From JAENVU01 sp031430375 (GTDB lineage Bacteria; Actinomycetota; Acidimicrobiia; IMCC26256; JAENVU01): a DNA stretch of 35,447 bases. Made by a program: the position numbers and the translations under genes. The stretch spans positions 1 through 35,447 of the forward strand of contig JANPBJ010000229.1 in the NCBI GenBank assembly GCA_031430375.1. The letters run 5' to 3'. Below the pieces are notes generated by a model. It made no database searches. It saw only the letters and a list, made by a program, of their open reading frames with translations, and was not told the DNA's origin. Positions 1 through 8,138 of the stretch are shown here, in pieces (within the stretch, counting starts at the first letter, position 1; every line of letters starts with the position of its first letter).

Positions 1-2
1 CC

Positions 3-1304
3 CAGATCATCCCGGTGGTGGCCGACCCGACGCAGGTGCTCGACTGCGCGAACCGCATCTGGAGCAAGCCCAGCATGGAAAGCCGCATTGACGACGCGGC
101 CGATCTCGAGGTGTTCGAGTCCGAGCACACGCTCGTGGCCGAAACCGAGGATGCTCCGATCGTTCGCCTCGTCGACGCGATGATCAGCCAAGCCGCTGAG
201 GAACGGGCATCGGACATCCACATCGAACCGTCCGGTGAACGCGTGCGGATCCGCTTCCGCGTCGACGGCGTTCTCCACGACGCGTCGTACTTTCCGCGCG
301 GCGTGTTGCGTCCCGTCGTCAGCCGACTCAAGGTGATGTCGGGATGTGACATTTCGAATAGCCGCACCCCGCAGGACGGCCGCTTCACGGTGGAAGGCAA
401 GGCCCGCCACGTTGATGTCCGGATGACCACCCTGCCCACCGCCACCGGTGAGGCGGTGGTCCTGCGGCTCTTGGACAAGTCTCAAGGGATCCTGGGTCTG
501 TCGACCCTCGGATTCGAGGCCGACGACCTCGAGCGCTACCAAGCCTCGTTTCGTTCGTCTCAGGGCGCCATCATGGCGGCCGGACCAACTGGATCAGGCA
601 AGACGTCCACGCTGTACGCAACGCTCGCCGAGTTGAACGACCCCGGTCGCAGCATTGTGAGCGTCGAAGACCCGGTTGAGTACCACATGGATGGCATCAA
701 GCAGGTCCAGGTCGGGCGCCGCGGCACCGTCGGCTTCGCCGGTGCGCTGCGTTCCATCCTGCGCGCGGACCCCGACGTGATTCTCGTCGGTGAGATTCGT
801 GACTCCGAGACCGCGCTCATCGCAGCCGAGGCCGCGCTGACCGGTCACCTCGTTCTCACCACCATTCACACATTGAGTGCATCGACCGTGCCGGTGCGGC
901 TCATCGAGATGGGCGTGGAGCCCTACCTCGTCACCTCGTCATTGCGGTGTGTGGTCTCCCAACGGCTTGCCCGACGGCTGTGCCTCAAGTGCATGACCAC
1001 GAGCGAACCCACCGAAGACGAACTGGAGTTGCTCGCGCTGCCGGACGAAGACCCCATTGCCAGTGTGGGACGTCCCGTGGGATGTCCGGCGTGCTCAAAC
1101 ACCGGCTACCGAAGCCGCTCCGCGGTCTACGAAGTGATGGCCCTCACCGACGAGATCCGTGCGCTCATCGCTCACCGTGCGGCGGGCCCAGAGATCGAGA
1201 AGGTCGCGGTCGAAGGCGGCATGCGGACGCTGCGGATCGCCGGCGCTCGACGCGTGCGCGATGGTGCCTTCGGCCCCGATGAGCTCCTCCGCATCTTGAG
1301 CTAA
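3..1304 (+). CDS. pilB: Type IV pilus assembly / type II secretion ATPase, PilB/GspE family (5' end outside window)
   Basis: Hexameric cytoplasmic ATPase that drives pilus extension or pseudopilus assembly. The frame is open to the window edge, so the N-terminus lies outside; the first visible residues (IIPVVADPTQV) match the end of the MshEN domain of the second pilB at 3278-4957. Counting from the GTG at 15: SDIHIEPS region about 66-73, Walker A GPTGSGKT at 190-197, Walker B with DVILVGEIRD about 254-263, His box TGHLVLTTIHT about 276-286, and a zinc-binding pair C323/C326 and C358/C361. These are all hallmarks of active PilB rather than PilT, which lacks the CxxC pairs. It converges on the minus-strand pilT, with a cyclase relic between. 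The family is certain; whether it serves a pilus or a secretion system cannot be told here. Confidence 0.93.
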   Translation, partial: QIIPVVADPTQVLDCANRIWSKPSMESRIDDAADLEVFESEHTLVAETEDAPIVRLVDAMISQAAEERASDIHIEPSGERVRIRFRVDGVLHDASYFPRGVLRPVVSRLKVMSGCDISNSRTPQDGRFTVEGKARHVDVRMTTLPTATGEAVVLRLLDKSQGILGLSTLGFEADDLERYQASFRSSQGAIMAAGPTGSGKTSTLYATLAELNDPGRSIVSVEDPVEYHMDGIKQVQVGRRGTVGFAGALRSILRADPDVILVGEIRDSETALIAAEAALTGHLVLTTIHTLSASTVPVRLIEMGVEPYLVTSSLRCVVSQRLARRLCLKCMTTSEPTEDELELLALPDEDPIASVGRPVGCPACSNTGYRSRSAVYEVMALTDEIRALIAHRAAGPEIEKVAVEGGMRTLRIAGARRVRDGAFGPDELLRILS

Positions 1305-1314
1305 CCGGCCACGC

Positions 1315-1335
1315 CCGCTCAGTTCAGCCGAGCGG
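1315..1335 (+). terminator. Weak candidate terminator hairpin after the plus-strand pilB
   Basis: CCGCTC and GAGCGG form a 6-bp GC stem with a 9-nt loop 10 bases after the pilB stop, followed by TTCACTCTT rather than a clean T run. It could end the pilB transcript, but the stem is short and the loop large. Confidence 0.25.
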
Positions 1336-1393
1336 TTCACTCTTGCACGCGCCTCCCCCGACGTCGGCTGATCGCCGTTCGTAGGCGGGTCGG

Positions 1394-1399
1394 TAGCGT
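1394..1399 (+). promoter_or_regulatory. Candidate -10 box (TAGCGT) of a leaderless start
   Basis: TAGCGT lies 6 nt before the ATG at 1406, with no Shine-Dalgarno sequence between. This is the spacing seen in actinobacterial leaderless transcripts (TANNNT, then RTG at the transcription start). No convincing -35 hexamer is visible. The same arrangement recurs before rarA and alaS. Confidence 0.4.
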
Positions 1400-1405
1400 C
1401 GGGTT

Positions 1406-2081
1406 ATGACTCCGATCGAGAAGTCTCACGCCGAACGGCGAATCTTTCCGGGGACGCGACTTAGACCCTCCGGGAGTACTTTCGTCGACAAGGTCCGTTC
1501 GTTCTTTTCGATACGCCCGGCGGTCGCGACGAACTCCGCCGCGCTATTGATGCTTCGTTGGTCGATCTGGTTGACGAGATCGAACCGGTCGAAGCTCCGC
1601 CGGTCTTCCGTCGCGTCGAAGCCAACGTCAAGTTCGCGGCGGTACTGATGGCTGACCTGGAAGGATCGTCACCACTGGCGCGACGGCTCTCGACCGCGCA
1701 GTTCTTCGCGTTTGGTCGTCGCCTCGTCCGTACCGCAGCGTCGACGTCGCCGAGAGGAGCGGACTCAAACCGAGCGACGTCACGCTGCGGTTCGGTCTCC
1801 ACTGGGGCGCGACGCTGTATGTCGGTCGGATCACCACCGTCGGTCGCAGCGAAGTCACCGCCCTCGGCAACGAAGTCAACGAAGCCGCCCGTATCGAAGC
1901 ATGCGCGACGGGCGGCCGCACGATCGCCTCGAAACTCCTCATCGAACGACTCAACCCTGCCGACGCCCAAGCGCTCCAGATCGACCCCGACCACGCCAGT
2001 TACACGGCCCTCGCTGATCTCACCACCGCGACCGACAAAGCCCGCCGCGACGCACCCGCCATCGCCGTCTGCGAGGTATAA
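1406..2081 (+). pseudogene. Decayed class III adenylate/guanylate cyclase
   Basis: Three successive reading frames together spell one nucleotide cyclase. The N-terminus (MTPIEKSHAERRIFPG) starts at 1406. After a frame change near 1460 the frame contains YFRRQGPFVLFDTPGG and, from about 1630, the catalytic start VLMADLEGSSPLARRL with the first metal-binding Asp. Near 1735 a second frame change joins it to VDVAERSGLKPSDVTLRFGLHWGATLYVG, then EVTALGNEVNEAARIEACATGGRTIASK and a normal end at TAA 2079-2081. Comparison with the family indicates that the roughly 40-55 residues that should lie at the second junction are missing, including the GDG loop with the second metal-binding Asp. It therefore cannot be an active cyclase. 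The remaining protein sequence is well preserved, so the decay looks recent. It lies between pilB and pilT, convergent with the latter. Confidence 0.82.
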
Positions 2082-2157
2082 CCCGAGCCGCACATCCGCA
2101 CGAGCGCAAGCAACCGGCTGCCCGAGACGGCCGAGTCCCGCTGGGCCCGAGTCACCG

Positions 2158-3228
2158 CTATGCCGCGGCTTTGTCCTGCATCATGAGGGCGAGGTCATGC
2201 GGACGAGTTGCCGCCGCCAGGGCCACCTTCCGGGTAATCACACCGGCCTTGTACAACGCGGCCGCGTGCTGATCGAACAGCTGCATGCCGTAGAACGAGC
2301 CTTCTCGGATCACCTCTTCGAGTTCATGGGTGCGTTCCGGATCAATGATCCGATCAAAGACCCGCCCGGTGGACACCAGCGACTCGACGATCGGAACCCG
2401 CCCCATCAGATCGGCGCGCGGAACGAGCCGTTGGCCCAGGATCCCCCGAAGACTCCCTGCGAGCGATGTACGAACCTGGCTGTGCTGGTTCGACGGGAAG
2501 AAGTCGAGGATTCGGTTGATGCTTTCGGTGGCGGTCGTGGTGTGCAAGCTCGCCAGCACCAGGTGACCAGTCTCCGCCGCCGCAATCGCGGCCCATACCG
2601 TTTCCGCGTCGCGCATCTCACCGATGAGAATGATGTCTGGATCCTGACGCAACACCATCTTGAGCGCGGTGCGGAAGTTCTCGGTGTCGGCCCCGATCTC
2701 TCGCTGACTGATCAGACACCGCTTGTCATGGTGGCGAATCTCCACCGGGTCCTCAATCGTCACGATATGTGCATCGCGCGTTTCGTTCATCTGATCGAGC
2801 ATCGACGCGAGCGTGGTGGTTTTCCCCGAACCGGTGGCTCCGGCGACGAGGATCAGTCCGTCTTGTTCGTCACAAAGACGCGACGCGACGGGTGGCATTC
2901 CCAGCTCCGCCAGCGACGGCACGTCGGCAACCACGTAGCGCATCGCGACTGCGACCGTTCCCTGCTGACGATAGATGTTGACCCGGAACCGGCCCACGTC
3001 GTCATCCTCGTGCGCGAAGTCGATCTCGCCGCGCGTCGCGAACTGCTCGCGCCGGAAGTCCGGCATGAGCTGTTCGACAATCGCATTGACGTCGTCCTCT
3101 GAAAGCGGCGCCGTTGTGAACGTTTCGAGAATCCCATCGACGCGCACCGTCGGGGCTCGTCCCACCTTGAGGTGGACATCGGACGCGCCCATCTCCACCG
3201 CGTCATGAAGCATCCGTTTCACGTCCAC
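2158..3228 (-). CDS. pilT: Type IV pilus retraction ATPase PilT
   Basis: Hexameric ATPase that depolymerises the pilus and powers retraction (twitching). From the GTG at 3228 it has 356 residues, the usual PilT length. Motifs: MGASDVHLKVG near 13-23, Walker A GATGSGKT at 130-137, Walker B with DIILIGEMRDAET about 198-210, His box TGHLVLASLHT about 220-230, and a C-terminal VIREGSFYGMQLFDQ segment in the place of the PilT AIRNLIREGK-type motif. It lacks the zinc CxxC pairs of PilB. The GTG at 3228 is preferred because AAAGGGGAG lies just upstream; an in-frame TTG at 3288 would extend the protein by 20 charged residues into pilB. It follows pilB closely and is probably cotranscribed with it. 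Confidence 0.93.
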   Translation of the reverse strand: MDVKRMLHDAVEMGASDVHLKVGRAPTVRVDGILETFTTAPLSEDDVNAIVEQLMPDFRREQFATRGEIDFAHEDDDVGRFRVNIYRQQGTVAVAMRYVVADVPSLAELGMPPVASRLCDEQDGLILVAGATGSGKTTTLASMLDQMNETRDAHIVTIEDPVEIRHHDKRCLISQREIGADTENFRTALKMVLRQDPDIILIGEMRDAETVWAAIAAAETGHLVLASLHTTTATESINRILDFFPSNQHSQVRTSLAGSLRGILGQRLVPRADLMGRVPIVESLVSTGRVFDRIIDPERTHELEEVIREGSFYGMQLFDQHAAALYKAGVITRKVALAAATRPHDLALMMQDKAAA

Positions 3229-3277
3229 GTCGCTCCCCTTTCTCCGGTCCGGGGTTTCACGATCTGCGGTTCTGCGG

Positions 3278-4957
3278 TCAAGCGACAACTCTGAACACCT
3301 CCTCCAAACTGGTCATCCCGGCCGCCACCTTGCGGAGGCCGTCTCCCCGCAGCGGCACCATGCCCTGCATGACTGCGGTCTTCTTGACATCTTCGGTCGA
3401 TCGACGCTCGATGATGAGCCGTTCAATTTCTTCGGTGATGGTCAGCACCTCATGGAGGGCGAATCGACCCTTATATCCGGTCCGCCCGCAGTGCCCACAC
3501 CCAACGGCTCGATGCAGGGTCGGCCAGTCCGAGGTGGTTTCCATCGGCCAGCCGGCGCCAATCAGTTCGGCCTCCGACGGTTGGTACTCCTCGGCGCAAT
3601 GCGAGCACAGCCGCCGAGCCAACCGCTGGGCCAGGACACAGTCCAATGCGCTATTGACGAGAAACGGCTCGACACCCATCTCCACGAGCCGCAGTGGCGT
3701 GGACGCGGCGTCATTGGTGTGGAGGGTCGTGAGCACGAGGTGACCAGTGAGCGCCGCTTCGATCGCAATGGTCGCGGTCTCCTTGTCTCGGATCTCACCG
3801 ACGAGCACGATGTCGGGGTCACAGCGCAGGATCGAGCGCAGCGCCGCGGCGAACGACAGTCCGGCCTTGGCGTGAATCTGCACCTGGTTGATGCCGGCCA
3901 ACCGGTATTCGACGGGGTCTTCCACCGTGATGATGTTGCGATCGGCATTGTTGAGCACGTTGAGCGTGGCATAGAGGGTGGTCGACTTCCCTGATCCGGT
4001 CGGCCCCGTCACCATGATCGTGCCGTACGGCTTCCGAAAGGAGCCTTCGTAGCGGGTCAACACGTCGGGGAGAAATCCCTGGTCGTCGAGAGTCAGGAGT
4101 GCCTGGCCCTTGTCCAAGATCCGCATCACGACCTTTTCGCCGTACACGGTGGGCAGCGTTGCGACCCGTAGATCCACGCCCTTCCCGGCGAGCTTCACCG
4201 AGATTCGGCCGTCCTGGGGGACGCGTCGCTCCGCGATGTTGATATCGGCCATCACCTTGAGTCGACTGATCACACCGGCCTGAATGGCCTTCGGTGCGTG
4301 CATGACCTCGTGGAGCACGCCGTCGATGCGGTACCGGATGCGCATGTCGTGCTCGCACGGCTCAACGTGGATATCCGACGCTCGGTCGGCCACAGCCTGG
4401 GTGATCACCAGGCTCACGAACTTGACGATCGGAGCATCTTCGATGAGCTGGTCGATCCTGCTGGTGTCTTCAACATCACCAAACTCATCGGCGGCCTCTT
4501 GGGCCATCTCGTCCACTTCACCATCGAGGCGATGCACTCTGTCGATCAGCGTCTGGACCTGGCTCGGCGGCGACACCACCGTGACCACTTCCGCGCCCGT
4601 CATCGCTCGGATGTCATCTGCGGCGAAGACATTCGACGGGTCGGCCATCGTGACCACGAGACGGCCCTGCTCGTCCCATTGAATGGGGATGGCCTGATAG
4701 CGACGCACGAGTGATTCAGGGACCAACATGGCGACCGATGGATCGATCGAGATCTCGTCGAGATCGACGAAACCGAGACCCACTTGCTGCGCGAGCGTGC
4801 GCACCAGATCGGTCTCGCTAATGCGGCCGAGTTCGATGAGGATCCGGCTGACAGGCTTGCCGTTCGTCTCGTGGGCGGCCAGCGCCGCGTCGAGATCCGC
4901 CTGATTGATCAGGCCTTGTTGAAGCAGCAAGGTGCCGAGTTGGGCACCATTCGACAC
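3278..4957 (-). CDS. pilB: Type IV pilus assembly ATPase PilB (full length)
   Basis: ATPase for pilus polymerisation, 559 residues, full length. The N-terminal MshEN (GSPII_E N) domain covers about 1-145 and starts LGTLLLQQGLINQADLDAAL. The catalytic part has SDIHVEPCEHDMRIRYRIDGVLHE near 194-217, Walker A GPTGSGKS at 318-325, Walker B with DIVLVGEIRDKET near 382-394, His box TGHLVLTTLHTND near 404-416, and zinc cysteines C451/C454 and C487/C490. The MshEN domain can bind cyclic-di-GMP in relatives; whether this copy does is not shown by the sequence. Start is GTG with GGAGGAGG upstream. It lies upstream of pilT and downstream of a PATAN-domain protein, which suggests a small pilus motor operon. 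It is a paralogue of the plus-strand gene at 3-1304. Confidence 0.95.
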   Translation of the reverse strand: MSNGAQLGTLLLQQGLINQADLDAALAAHETNGKPVSRILIELGRISETDLVRTLAQQVGLGFVDLDEISIDPSVAMLVPESLVRRYQAIPIQWDEQGRLVVTMADPSNVFAADDIRAMTGAEVVTVVSPPSQVQTLIDRVHRLDGEVDEMAQEAADEFGDVEDTSRIDQLIEDAPIVKFVSLVITQAVADRASDIHVEPCEHDMRIRYRIDGVLHEVMHAPKAIQAGVISRLKVMADINIAERRVPQDGRISVKLAGKGVDLRVATLPTVYGEKVVMRILDKGQALLTLDDQGFLPDVLTRYEGSFRKPYGTIMVTGPTGSGKSTTLYATLNVLNNADRNIITVEDPVEYRLAGINQVQIHAKAGLSFAAALRSILRCDPDIVLVGEIRDKETATIAIEAALTGHLVLTTLHTNDAASTPLRLVEMGVEPFLVNSALDCVLAQRLARRLCSHCAEEYQPSEAELIGAGWPMETTSDWPTLHRAVGCGHCGRTGYKGRFALHEVLTITEEIERLIIERRSTEDVKKTAVMQGMVPLRGDGLRKVAAGMTSLEEVFRVVA

Positions 4958-5035
4958 GCGGCCTCCTCCACCACATCAGCCCGTACAGCACGGGTCGATG
5001 GACGTATCGGCCTGGATCGGCCGGGCCTAAAGCGG

Positions 5036-6073
5036 TTAGTCCTCTTTGAGACCAGAGAACATCCGCAGCAGTTCACTGCGGTCCACCACGATCCGGGCGC
5101 GCTCGACGACGGGCGCCGAAGCGTCGACTGCGACCGCCGTCTCCGGCACCGGTCCCGGGCCGCTCAATCCGGCCCGAGCCGCCAGATCAGCCCGTTCCCG
5201 TGCCAAGTCCTCCGGATCGTGGGCCGGACTCATCATTTCGACGGGGGCCCCGATAGGACGATCGTGCGGCATCGCAACCGATGGCTCCAAGGGTGCGGCC
5301 GCCACCTTGGGCGCGGCCGGCACCAGGGGCGCGGCCGCGACCGAGGCCTCAATCGGCACCCCGGCGGGGTCGGGAACGTTGGGGTCGCGAACCTCGGGGT
5401 CGGGAACGTCGGTGACATCGACCAAGCCCTCCGGCGCCGGTCGCATTCCTTCCACATCAAGGCGTGCCGATGCCAGCGCATGGTCGGCCCCCACCACCAC
5501 CCGGGCGGCGCCTGCCATCACCAGCGTGCGGACTTCGGGCCCGACCACGATCAGACTTGCCTCAGCTCGTCGGGCAAGTTCTCGAATAGTCGAGCGGCCG
5601 TCAATGAGCTCCAAGACCCGAAAACCCACGTGACTCAACGTGATCGCGGTCGCGGTGAGCTCACCCGTGCGTTCCAGTATCGCATCGAAGCTCTCTACTG
5701 CAGTGATGATCGAGTGCCAATCTCGAGCAATCCCGCGGGCCCGTTCCAGCACTGGACCGATTGGCGTGGAGAGCGGCGCAGGCCAAGGCGGGGCAACGTC
5801 ACCTCGGAACTCAAACTCGACCTGGCGACTCCGTAAGAGGGAGACACATACCTCGAGGAGTCGAATCTCCAACGCCGCGGCATCCGCCACCGGCCCCGAA
5901 AGATCCGCAACCTCACCGCCGCAGAGTTCGCCGGACACGAAATAGAGCGTGCCGTCCATCTCGCGCCCGCGAACAACTAACGCGCCGCTTGATTCGGCAC
6001 GCTCAAGCAGGCCGAGTACTTCGGCCACAGGAAAGAGTTCGAATGTGCCCGACAGCACCGGGGATGCCTCCAT
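5036..6073 (-). CDS. DUF4388 (PATAN) domain protein
   Basis: 345 residues. Residues 5-55 (LSGTFELFPVAEVLGLLERA, then SSGALVVRGREMDGTLYFVSGEL) match the DUF4388/PATAN signature found in regulators of gliding, phototaxis and pilus motility. Residues about 85-200 form a second globular part with a winged-helix look (LSHVGFRVLELIDGRSTIRELARRA). After that comes an Ala/Pro/Val-rich linker of about 110 residues with VP/DP repeats (VTDVPDPEVRDPNVPDPAG), and a short charged C-terminus. No signal peptide or membrane segment is seen, so it is probably cytoplasmic. It sits 78 bp upstream of pilB and probably tunes the pilus motors; that role is inferred from the domain and position. A GGGGA motif precedes the ATG. 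Confidence 0.75.
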   Translation of the reverse strand: MEASPVLSGTFELFPVAEVLGLLERAESSGALVVRGREMDGTLYFVSGELCGGEVADLSGPVADAAALEIRLLEVCVSLLRSRQVEFEFRGDVAPPWPAPLSTPIGPVLERARGIARDWHSIITAVESFDAILERTGELTATAITLSHVGFRVLELIDGRSTIRELARRAEASLIVVGPEVRTLVMAGAARVVVGADHALASARLDVEGMRPAPEGLVDVTDVPDPEVRDPNVPDPAGVPIEASVAAAPLVPAAPKVAAAPLEPSVAMPHDRPIGAPVEMMSPAHDPEDLARERADLAARAGLSGPGPVPETAVAVDASAPVVERARIVVDRSELLRMFSGLKED

Positions 6074-6136
6074 TGGTCGGTCCCCGTTGTGTCGGCACCA
6101 TCACGGCCAGGATTGAGTCCGCGTTCTCCGGCCCGA

Positions 6137-6970
6137 TCAAACGGCCCGCTGCGCTGCTTCACGCATAACGTCCAATGGCGCCGGAACCCCAGTCCAGAGC
6201 TCGAAGGCCAGGGCGGCCTGATGGACCAACATTCCCAAACCACCCACTGGCCGTGCCCCCACTGCAAGCGCCCGGGCGAGCAGCTCCGTCTCCGTCGGGT
6301 GATACACCAAATCAACGATCCACTGCTCCGGCACCGGCTCCACCGGGATCGCGCGGTCGTCACCCATCCCAATCGGAGTGGCGTTCACCACCACCTCCAC
6401 ATCGACGGACTCCGGCCGTGAGCCCACATCGGCGTTCGAGCCCGGCCAGGGAACCGCCCGAACACCAGGGATGGCGCGCACCAGTTCCTTCGCGGCGTCG
6501 ATGCGTCGGGCGGCCACCGTCACCTCCGCTCCAACCGTCACGAGCGCGGCCGCCACCGCCCGCGCCGCTCCCCCCGCACCAAGCACCAACACCGAGCGTC
6601 CGGCGGGGTCGAGACCGTCGTCGCTGATCGCCCGGAGAAATCCTTCCCCATCGGTCGAATCACCGAGACACGTTCCGTCGGGCCGAACCACCACCGTGTT
6701 CACGGAGGCCAACCGTTGCGCGGCCGGAGTGAGCTCGTCACAAGCCCGCGCCGCGTCGGACTTGTGCGGCATCGTCACGTTGATACCCGCCACCCCCAAA
6801 CTCGGGAGACAACGCACCACATCAAACCCGTCCCCGGGCGCGACGGTGAGCGCCACGTACACCCAATCCTGACCGGTCGCCGCGAATGCCGCGTTGTGAA
6901 TCATCGGTGAGCGCGAATGACGCACCGGCGAACCGATCACCGCCGCCAGTTTGGTGGCGCCCGTGATCAT
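6137..6970 (-). CDS. aroE: Shikimate dehydrogenase AroE
   Basis: Reduces 3-dehydroshikimate to shikimate with NADPH in aromatic amino acid synthesis. 277 residues, normal length. Shikimate site HSRSPMIHNAAF at about 18-29, catalytic Lys70 in NVTMPHK (64-70), NTVV at 91-94, catalytic Asp107 in DSTDGEGF, and the nucleotide loop GAGGAARA at 131-138. The usual NTDG motif reads STDG here. The ATG overlaps the mltG stop as ATGA, so it is translationally coupled to mltG. This aroE-after-mltG order is standard in actinobacteria. Confidence 0.95.
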   Translation of the reverse strand: MITGATKLAAVIGSPVRHSRSPMIHNAAFAATGQDWVYVALTVAPGDGFDVVRCLPSLGVAGINVTMPHKSDAARACDELTPAAQRLASVNTVVVRPDGTCLGDSTDGEGFLRAISDDGLDPAGRSVLVLGAGGAARAVAAALVTVGAEVTVAARRIDAAKELVRAIPGVRAVPWPGSNADVGSRPESVDVEVVVNATPIGMGDDRAIPVEPVPEQWIVDLVYHPTETELLARALAVGARPVGGLGMLVHQAALAFELWTGVPAPLDVMREAAQRAV

Positions 6971-8046
6971 GGCAGCACCCCACGGCGTCGGGCATCGGCA
7001 ATGTTGGCCTCATGCTCGGCGAACGTGACCGCGAATGCGTGTTCTCCCGATGCGTCGGTGAGGACGTAGTACTTGAACAGCACATCGGCTGGACGAATCG
7101 CGGCGCGCACGGACGCTTCGGTGACCGTAGAGATCGGCGTGGGTGGGAGGCCACTCGTTCGGTACGTGTTGTAGGGCGAGTCGAGCGCGAAGTCTGCGTC
7201 GGTCAACGGGGTGTCGCCACCGCCGCGCGCGTAGACAACAGTCGCATCGATCTGCAGCTGCATCGAGTCGCGCAAGCGATTCTCGATCACCCCGGCGATG
7301 AGGGGACGGTCGGCGTCGATGCCGGCCTCCCGTTGAATCAACGACGCAATCACCACGGCCCGGTAGGGATCGGAGACACCACCGAGACCAGCCGCGGTCG
7401 CGTGACGATCGAACGCGCCGACGATGGTCCGAAGGATCGCAGTCTCGTCTTCATGCTCCGCCACGAAATAGGTGTCGGGCCAGGTCAAACCTTCGAGTGA
7501 TGTGACTCCGGCCGGCTGAAACTTCGACCGGACGACACCGCTCTCTGCGACCTCGGTCAACCGCTGCGCGCTGAGCCCCGGGAGTGCTCCCACGCTTTGC
7601 GCGATCTGGTCGAACCGAAGCCCCGGGGGCAGCGAAAGCTTGAGATAGCGCTGGCGCGGTCCCGGTTTGAGCGCGTCGATCGCGGCGCGTGCGCCGAGAT
7701 GCTGATGGAGTCGATACCGACCCGCCTGGACCCGCGGTGCTCCTGAAATTCGTGCGTAGAACCGGAACGCGAGCGCGGACCCGATCACGCCACGCGCTTC
7801 CAGGCGATCGGCAATAGCACTGACCCCCGACCCGGCCGGAATGTCAACCGTCACAATGCGCCCCGGGTCTCCGGGCGAATCAACCTGATACCAAAACCAA
7901 CCCGCGGCGGCGATGAACGGCGACGCCAGGAGCACAAGAGCGAGTACCACCCGCCTGCCGCGCCGTTTCGAGCCCCGACCGGATCGCCCAGCATTCCGGG
8001 GGCGAGACCCCGGCTCGCCGAGCACGCTGATCTGTTCGTCACTCAT
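6967..8046 (-). CDS. mltG: Endolytic murein transglycosylase MltG (YceG family)
   Basis: Inner-membrane lytic transglycosylase that cuts nascent glycan strands. 359 residues: an Arg/Gly-rich cytoplasmic N-terminus (1-32), one membrane segment (about 33-53, VVLALVLLASPFIAAAGWFW), a LysM-like region (about 65-120) and the YceG catalytic domain. The catalytic Glu is Glu240 in IASLIQREAG, and the conserved VIENRL, LQIDATVVYA, YNTY and GLPPTPIS motifs follow. The ATG at 8046 overlaps the stop of a 31-codon mini-ORF (8043-8138), which itself overlaps the ruvX end; the ribosome binding site (AAGAGCGGGG) belongs to that repeat element. Downstream it couples to aroE. Confidence 0.94.
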   Translation of the reverse strand: MSDEQISVLGEPGSRPRNAGRSGRGSKRRGRRVVLALVLLASPFIAAAGWFWYQVDSPGDPGRIVTVDIPAGSGVSAIADRLEARGVIGSALAFRFYARISGAPRVQAGRYRLHQHLGARAAIDALKPGPRQRYLKLSLPPGLRFDQIAQSVGALPGLSAQRLTEVAESGVVRSKFQPAGVTSLEGLTWPDTYFVAEHEDETAILRTIVGAFDRHATAAGLGGVSDPYRAVVIASLIQREAGIDADRPLIAGVIENRLRDSMQLQIDATVVYARGGGDTPLTDADFALDSPYNTYRTSGLPPTPISTVTEASVRAAIRPADVLFKYYVLTDASGEHAFAVTFAEHEANIADARRRGVLP

Positions 8047-8138
8047 GACATCCCCGCTCTTGGCCCTGGCGGGCCGGGCCGCTCAGGCCCCGCTCGGCGA
8101 CCGCGGGCCAGGTACACAACCGTCGACGCCTCACTCAC
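8043..8138 (-). repeat. 92-bp border element with 31-codon mini-ORF, ruvX/mltG border
   Basis: One member of a family found at five gene borders in this window. A GTG at 8138 opens a 31-residue frame (MSEASTVVYLARGR, then a Gly/Pro/Arg-rich half ending PGPPGPRAGMS) that stops at TGA 8043-8045, overlapping the mltG ATG. Its start overlaps the ruvX end by 8 nt. The distance from start to start is exactly 92 nt, as at the pdxS, peroxiredoxin and mocA borders. A hairpin GGCCC-GCCA-GGGCC (8062-8075) stands directly before the purine-rich ribosome binding site of mltG. A second copy of the hairpin and binding site (8153-8166 onward) lies in the ruvX 3' end. Whether the peptide is made or matters is unknown; the layout supports translational coupling. 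Confidence 0.7.

Noticed and set aside
2082..2157. Possible bidirectional terminator between the cyclase relic and pilT
   Set aside because: GC-rich with short repeats of CCGAG but no stable stem followed by a T run on either strand.
1558..3102. A 514-codon plus-strand open frame covering the cyclase relic and running antisense to pilT
   Set aside because: Only its first 60 residues are cyclase sequence; after about 1735 it is out of frame with the cyclase remainder and then is the antisense shadow of pilT with low-complexity Arg/His content.
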